Below are positions 59,782-64,000 of a stretch of DNA of 64,000 nucleotides, piece by piece. The DNA is from Candidatus Villigracilis proximus (lineage in GTDB: Bacteria; Chloroflexota; Anaerolineae; Anaerolineales; Villigracilaceae), in contig JADKBB010000009.1 of the NCBI GenBank assembly GCA_016715195.1, positions 65,627 through 129,626 of the forward strand, given 5' to 3'. The stretch's first letter is position 1. Each line of letters begins with the position of its first letter. The notes under the pieces were generated by a model. That model saw only the letters and a program-made list of their open reading frames with translations, was not told where the DNA came from and did no database searches. Both the position numbers and the translations under genes were made by a program.

Positions 59782-60186
59782 GCTGCTCCTTATTAAAAAA
59801 TAGCCCGAGTAATTCTTTTCTTTCTTTACGTGTTATCTCATAAAAAGGTTTCACAAAGGCTCGGGAGAATCAAAACAGAAAATCGAAAATATTTGATTGA
59901 CAGCTAACATTTCCCGCTATACAAAGTGATCACATCCCTGCCAGCGGATGCGGTCACAGTTTTTACTTGTGTTTTATGTTTACAATGCGTCTTATTGTTT
60001 TACACATCAGTTGCATCGCATCGCTGACTCTCGATATTTCCAAGAACACAATCACTTGCACCGTGCTCCCGAAAATACAAAGCCAATGGCAAGTGCCTGT
60101 ACTTGACTGTACGCAGAAACAGTTTCTTAGGCGTGATTGGTTGTGAATATGTGCTTGCTGTAAAAATGCTCAAAAAACAAGCGGAA
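59782..60186. other. 405-nt intergenic region without recognised gene
   Basis: No convincing coding frame is visible; open frames here lack ribosome sites and have atypical composition. TTGACA occurs near 59898 with TATACA 15 nt later, a possible weak promoter. Nothing else recognised. Confidence 0.4.
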
Positions 60187-61056
60187 TTAAAGTGCAGTGA
60201 CAACTATACCGATAATAGCCATAACGATTCCGAGTCCTTGAATTTTGATGATTTTGTCTTTCAAGAAAACAATAGCCAGTGTTATCGTCACTATTGATAA
60301 TGCGGAGGCAATCGGCGTAATCAATATTGCATCTCCAATTGTCAACCCATAATTAACGAGCGCCACAGCACCAGCTTCAACCATCCCCATTAATAAAATT
60401 ATGCGTTTTGTTTTCGTCGAAACTTTATTCAAACCAATTTCTTGTTTTACAAGAAGCGAATAGATTAACAAGAATAAGACAATTCCAAGTTTTACAAACA
60501 GAGTCGTTAATAACCACCCGGCTTGTTCAGAAATAATCTCGCTAATATTCCAAAAAATACCAAAGAAAAAAGCCCCAAAGACAGCTTCTTTGACACCTGC
60601 GGAAAGTTGGAATCTTTGATTCCTAATTTCATTCCAATTTAAAGATGCCAAAGCAGCGCCCAAAATAATCATAAAAACACCTGCAGTTTGCAAGGTGGAA
60701 AGCCGCTGCCCCATAAATATAAACGCAAACAACATGGTGAACACAGCCCACAAATTCATCGTCGCGGCAATAATTGACACATTGCCGATCTCAAAACCTT
60801 TGAAGAAAAATAAATATCCGGCAGAATAAAGTACCGCCGCGATTAAGGACAAAACAATTATGAATACAGAAGAGGGAACGCTTGACTTGAAAACAACGGC
60901 AAGCAGTAAGATGGAAATCAAACCAGCCAGTTGCGACCAAAACAAAGATTTGAAAGCCCCGATTTTTTTAGCAAAAACGCCGCCGAGAAAGTCATATATG
61001 CCCCATCCAAACATGCCGCCTATTCCCAACAATATACTTAGGATGGTTGTACTCAT
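60187..61056 (-). CDS. EamA/DMT superfamily transporter
   Basis: The 289-residue protein has ten predicted helices in two EamA repeats (ISILLLAVVFKSSVPSSVFI in repeat 1; GDAILITPIASALSIVTITL in repeat 2). Such carriers export amino acids or other metabolites. It is AT-richer than the genes to its left, has the same orientation as the cassette genes to its right and directly follows the last attC-like site. Whether it is a cassette without recognised attC or the flanking chromosomal gene cannot be decided. Confidence 0.85.
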   Translation of the reverse strand: MSTTILSILLGIGGMFGWGIYDFLGGVFAKKIGAFKSLFWSQLAGLISILLLAVVFKSSVPSSVFIIVLSLIAAVLYSAGYLFFFKGFEIGNVSIIAATMNLWAVFTMLFAFIFMGQRLSTLQTAGVFMIILGAALASLNWNEIRNQRFQLSAGVKEAVFGAFFFGIFWNISEIISEQAGWLLTTLFVKLGIVLFLLIYSLLVKQEIGLNKVSTKTKRIILLMGMVEAGAVALVNYGLTIGDAILITPIASALSIVTITLAIVFLKDKIIKIQGLGIVMAIIGIVVTAL

Positions 61057-61111
61057 GGATGTTATGAACCTTCTTTGTATCTCAATTAATTTATTTATGA
61101 CAAAACGAAGC

Positions 61112-61251
61112 GTTCAACCATTTGTGCAGACTGTCCGCCTGGGCGGCGTGGACCCTGTTCGGAAGCAGAAAAAGCTCGAAGTCACATGTACACGAAATGC
61201 TTGAGGTTGGTGCGGCAAAACTCCCAAAGTCCAATCTGCACTTTGTTGGAG
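61112..61251 (-). other. attC-like site of the P-loop cassette
   Basis: On the minus strand the element opens with CTCCAAC (one base off the RYYYAAC core), followed by AAAGTGCAGA. It closes with TCTGCACAAATG and GTTGAAC (exact GTTRRRY core). GTGCAGA and TCTGCAC are complementary, as the L boxes of attC sites should be. It begins 7 nt after the stop of the P-loop gene. The 140-nt length is in the known attC range. Confidence 0.65.
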
Positions 61252-61257
61252 CGGTTT

Positions 61258-62217
61258 TTACGTCTTACTAAATACTTGATTGTTATATTCCCAATCGTAA
61301 TTTCCGTGGACACTAAACTGCATACGATCCTTATCTTTTTGGAAATGCAATTCCACAGGAAATGATATTAACTCAAACACATGATCTGCTATACATCGCA
61401 TGGGCATATATGGCCAAAATAAAGACGTATAGAGACATTTGTTTTTATCGTCATAATTAATGATCCATTCCTCAGTCTCGGCTCCATTCTGCCATCGATA
61501 GGTGCCAAGATATTGCTGCATGTCACATGGATGAGGATCCACTTTCCCATACTCCAAACCCAAAAAGGTGGTGATTTCCTGCGAATACTGATCCCATTTT
61601 TCTTCGCTTGTATCTATTTTAATCTTTGAACACTGTAATCGATCAAATATCTGCATCATCTTGATCTGTTCATATTCAATGGCAGCAAACATACTGTTTT
61701 CGTTTACATAATCATGATGCTTAAAGTACACATGCAAATCATCTCTTCTAAGCATTAGGTCGCGCCACCATTTCCCCCGGGCGAGAAAGGCTTTTTCCAG
61801 GCTTGCCCGAAGATTCGGACGATAGAGGAAAACCAGGATGGGATTTAATTCGTTGATAACCTCCAATACCTGCGAAGAATAGGTAACGATATCATCCTCA
61901 TTCCAGAGACTATGAATAAAATACCGGTCGTAGGCATGCAAAAAACATCCTTCAGTAACACACACTTTCCCAGACGACTTGATTGAATCTCGAAATGCCA
62001 TCCACTTCTGTAACATCCCAGCCCTATTTAATTCCATGCCTTCAGTAGTATTCAATTCGCCAAAGGTGAATTCTTGATGCCGTATGGGATGAGTTTCGCA
62101 CTCTTCATGCAGCCAGTAGACATCATGAGTCAGGGCGATCTGTTTATATACACTTTTTGAAATACTGGATTTACCTACTGAGCAGTGTCCATCGACGATG
62201 AGTAGTTTTGTGTTCAT
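61258..62217 (-). CDS. P-loop kinase-like protein, integron cassette gene
   Basis: The 319-residue protein has Walker A GHCSVGKS (about 10-17) right at the N-terminus, as in small-molecule kinases, and an Arg-rich lid-like region (LARGKWWRDLMLRRDD). The C-terminal 90 residues form a separate beta-rich domain (YLGTYRWQNGAETEEWIINY) that resembles the lipocalin-like tails seen behind some enzymes. The substrate is unknown. It is flanked by attC-like elements at both ends (61112-61251 and 62254-62331). Low GC sets it apart from the housekeeping genes. Confidence 0.75.
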   Translation of the reverse strand: MNTKLLIVDGHCSVGKSSISKSVYKQIALTHDVYWLHEECETHPIRHQEFTFGELNTTEGMELNRAGMLQKWMAFRDSIKSSGKVCVTEGCFLHAYDRYFIHSLWNEDDIVTYSSQVLEVINELNPILVFLYRPNLRASLEKAFLARGKWWRDLMLRRDDLHVYFKHHDYVNENSMFAAIEYEQIKMMQIFDRLQCSKIKIDTSEEKWDQYSQEITTFLGLEYGKVDPHPCDMQQYLGTYRWQNGAETEEWIINYDDKNKCLYTSLFWPYMPMRCIADHVFELISFPVELHFQKDKDRMQFSVHGNYDWEYNNQVFSKT

Positions 62218-62253
62218 TCAGGATCTCCATCGATTCTTTCTAGTTCCCTTAAC

Positions 62254-62331
62254 GTTCAACCGTTTACGTAGACTGTCTGCCGGGGCGAAGACGGCGAAGC
62301 GCCCCAGCGTCAAGTGCATGCTTTGTTGGGC
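62254..62331 (-). other. attC-like site of the first GNAT cassette
   Basis: On the minus strand it begins GCCCAAC (exact RYYYAAC core) and ends GTTGAAC (exact GTTRRRY core), 78 nt in all. The middle GGGGCGCTTCGCCGTCTTCG then CCCC can fold back on itself. Its second half (CAGACAGTCTACGTAAACG) is nearly identical to that of the site at 63318-63436. It lies 24 nt after the GNAT stop. Confidence 0.75.
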
Positions 62332-62354
62332 GGTGGTTTTGAAATGACTCTATG

Positions 62355-63287
62355 CTACTCGGTTTCATAATCTTTTCGATATACGTGAACATCTTGTATC
62401 GTCTGGAAATCAAACGACTCGTAAAGCCGGAAAGCAGTATTCCGATAGTTATCTGTTTCAACAAAAATATTCTGCGCTCCAAGAGACTGGAGGCGACGTA
62501 ATCCTTCTGAAAGAGCGACTCGCCCAAGAGCATATTGACGAAAATCTTTATGACTGCCCAATGGCTCAACATGCCCTGTCATTGAATTTTCATCGAACCA
62601 GCAAATGCAAAAAGCAACCAGACGTTTATCAGGAGATTCAACAACTATATCTAAATCTGGCTTGTAACCAGGATGCTGAAGTGTGCGAGTGCGCCAATCT
62701 AATGTCATGTTTTTGCTTTCAAAAACAGATTGATGAAGTTCCACATATTTCTGAACTTCTGATTCTCCTGCCAATGGGCGAACAATAAAACCTGAGCGAG
62801 CTTCATATATTTTTACAGGTGTCTGAGATGAGCGACGCATGAGCACTTTGGACCAAGAATCTTCGCCTACATCCGACTGACATTTGAAACCTGCATTTTC
62901 CAAGTCGCGAATACGGTTATTTTGCCCAGAGAAAACCATGACAAACCATGCAGGACGCGCATACAGCGTATTCTGTGTTGCTTGAGCGCGTTGGTCTGCC
63001 CATGAAAGGATTTCTTGATGCAGATGCGATTCTTGTTCAGGATGGCATACATAATCAATTGTCCAAAAAGGCGTTTGAAGTGCCGCCCAAGCAACAAGTT
63101 GTTGGTTTTCATCAAACCATAAACTGATGTTTTCAGGATTGTCAAACGCCCATGAACTAAAACGGTAGGGCAAATCTACATTATGGAGATTATTTTTTGG
63201 ACATTGGCGAGCCAGAGCAGACATTAGATATTTGTCTTGCTCGGTTGAAAAGGGGCGTTGAGTTATAGCCATACGATAATCATCCAT
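62355..63287 (-). CDS. GNAT acetyltransferase with two GNAT-like halves, cassette gene
   Basis: The 310-residue protein (ATG at 63287; the longer frame to 63425 runs into an attC-like site) has a degenerate N-terminal half and a C-terminal GNAT domain with GHVEPLGSHKDFRQYALGRV (acetyl-CoA loop) and LGAQNIFVETDNYRNTAFRL. This two-halved arrangement resembles mycothiol synthase (MshD)-like enzymes. Substrate unknown; GNAT proteins are among the commonest integron cassette products. Confidence 0.8.
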   Translation of the reverse strand: MDDYRMAITQRPFSTEQDKYLMSALARQCPKNNLHNVDLPYRFSSWAFDNPENISLWFDENQQLVAWAALQTPFWTIDYVCHPEQESHLHQEILSWADQRAQATQNTLYARPAWFVMVFSGQNNRIRDLENAGFKCQSDVGEDSWSKVLMRRSSQTPVKIYEARSGFIVRPLAGESEVQKYVELHQSVFESKNMTLDWRTRTLQHPGYKPDLDIVVESPDKRLVAFCICWFDENSMTGHVEPLGSHKDFRQYALGRVALSEGLRRLQSLGAQNIFVETDNYRNTAFRLYESFDFQTIQDVHVYRKDYETE

Positions 63288-63317
63288 AATTATTCTGAAA
63301 TTTCTACTGAGTGAACC

Positions 63318-63436
63318 GCCCAACCGTTTGCGTAGACTGTCTGCCGGGGCGGAGACGGCGAAGCCATCCAACTGAAAAACTGCTCGACACGAAGTTTGCC
63401 GCAGAATACCGCACATCAGATGCACGCTTTTTAGGC
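63318..63436 (-). other. attC-like site of the second GNAT cassette
   Basis: On the minus strand it begins GCCTAAA (one base off RYYYAAC) with AAGCGTGCATCTG, and ends GCAGACAGTCTACGCAAACG then GTTGGGC (exact GTTRRRY core). GCGT and ACGC next to the cores are complementary. A second TTTAGGC at 63443-63449 is an alternative outer edge. Its inner half repeats the site at 62254-62331 almost exactly. Confidence 0.7.
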
Positions 63437-63470
63437 TGCCTATTTAGGCTGTTACGGCTGGAGAGCATTA

Positions 63471-63989
63471 TCACCGCTCGACTCTCAAACAAAAAGCGTC
63501 TTCTGATTCTTCATAAACCTTCATACCTGCTTTAAGTAATACTCGCTGTGAAGCCAAATTCGACTTCTTGGTATTACGAGCAACAACTGCGCGACACAAT
63601 GTTTCTTCAAATGCCCACGCGATCATCGCCTTCACTGCTTCAGTCGTGTAACCTTGTCGCTGGTAACTTTGATCTATGCCATATCCAATTTCAGCTTCAC
63701 CATTCTGGTCGGGGAATCCTTTAAAGCCAACCAGACCTGCCCCGAAAGGCACAGTACGAATAACAAGTAACCAATATGTATACCAGGCCAATTGGGCTTG
63801 ATCAGCATGAGTCATCTTAGAGAGTTTTTTACGGATAGCACGCTGTGTATTTTCGGTAACTATTTCTCGTGAGATCGGAACACCTAATTCCTGCTCCAAC
63901 AAGTCTGGATGTTCAAGATATTGTCGTAATTGAATCCGGGTAAGTGGAATTATATCAAGCCGTTGAGTCTTTAATTTATACATCGACAT
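63471..63989 (-). CDS. GNAT acetyltransferase (RimJ/RimL-like), cassette gene
   Basis: The 172-residue protein begins with the RimL-like YKLKTQRLDIIPLTRIQL, has the acetyl-CoA loop (GYGIDQSYQRQGYTTEAVKA) and the end motif (ARNTKKSNLASQRVLLKAGM). These are the classic motifs of ribosomal-protein/aminoglycoside-type N-acetyltransferases. Start is ATG at 63989 or 63983. It is the cassette nearest the right edge, so the integrase and attI, if any, should follow beyond 64000. Confidence 0.85.
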   Translation of the reverse strand: MSMYKLKTQRLDIIPLTRIQLRQYLEHPDLLEQELGVPISREIVTENTQRAIRKKLSKMTHADQAQLAWYTYWLLVIRTVPFGAGLVGFKGFPDQNGEAEIGYGIDQSYQRQGYTTEAVKAMIAWAFEETLCRAVVARNTKKSNLASQRVLLKAGMKVYEESEDAFCLRVER

Positions 63990-64000
63990 TGTGACCTGCT

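Noticed and set aside
60000..60203. 67-codon minus-strand open frame beside the EamA gene
   Set aside because: No ribosome site, odd composition, and overlap with the end of the EamA gene.

Overview
The window reads as a chromosomal segment of a bacterium of the phylum Chloroflexota, most likely class Anaerolineae. This is an inference from content: an alternative complex III operon with a menaquinol-type NrfD subunit, a short Q-loop cytochrome bd oxidase, a fused CydDC, DUF2089/DUF4097 genes, 7-nt tandem repeats, and Gram-positive-type LexA boxes. No rRNA is present, so taxonomy cannot be settled from the window alone. Gene density is high, tRNA genes mostly lack an encoded CCA, and several TTG/GTG starts are used.

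Left part (1-25 kb): the tail of an unrecognised gene, then a respiratory block: an Rrf2-type regulator with a palindrome over its own promoter, cydA, cydB, a second cydA (broken by one base) and a single-gene CydDC exporter. Housekeeping genes follow: rho, a LysM/M23 murein hydrolase, birA, gyrA (minus strand), tRNA-Leu, a small membrane peptide, groES plus a glutaredoxin, etfBA, a lipoprotein, an AhpD-like protein, a dienelactone hydrolase, an MFS carrier and a frame-broken polytopic membrane protein. tRNA-Ser ends this part.

Middle part (25-42 kb): a minus-strand alternative complex III operon (pentaheme c, Mo-family Tat protein, four-cluster Fe-S protein, NrfD, DUF3341, monoheme c with a frameshift, and a further monoheme c). 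Then a cytoplasmic HtrA protease coupled to a LuxR regulator with a degenerate receiver, an MFS carrier, and a seven-gene operon (41.2-35.8 kb) in which five of seven products carry the same short helical SHOCT-like module. A frame-broken CorA magnesium channel closes the region.

Right part (42-64 kb): lexA with a LexA box between its -35 and -10; the translation cluster tRNA-Thr, tRNA-Tyr, tRNA-Thr, tuf, rpmG, tRNA-Trp, secE, nusG, rplK, rplA, L10 leader, rplJ, rplL (rpoBC does not follow); a second LexA box in front of a FtsK/HerA-like ATPase gene; acpS; an M16 peptidase pair; a ferredoxin/flavodoxin-NADP reductase-like flavoprotein; a methyltransferase; and accessory genes (XRE regulator, DUF4386, two zinc-less MDR reductases, EamA carrier). 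From 61.1 kb to the right edge there is what looks like an integron gene-cassette array: three co-oriented genes (a P-loop protein and two GNAT acetyltransferases), each followed by an attC-like element. An integrase, if present, should lie beyond 64 kb.

Four genes (second cydA, the polytopic membrane protein, actE, corA) are each broken by apparent single-base indels, most at or next to homopolymers, with otherwise intact reading frames. This pattern suggests uncorrected long-read errors at least as strongly as real pseudogenes.
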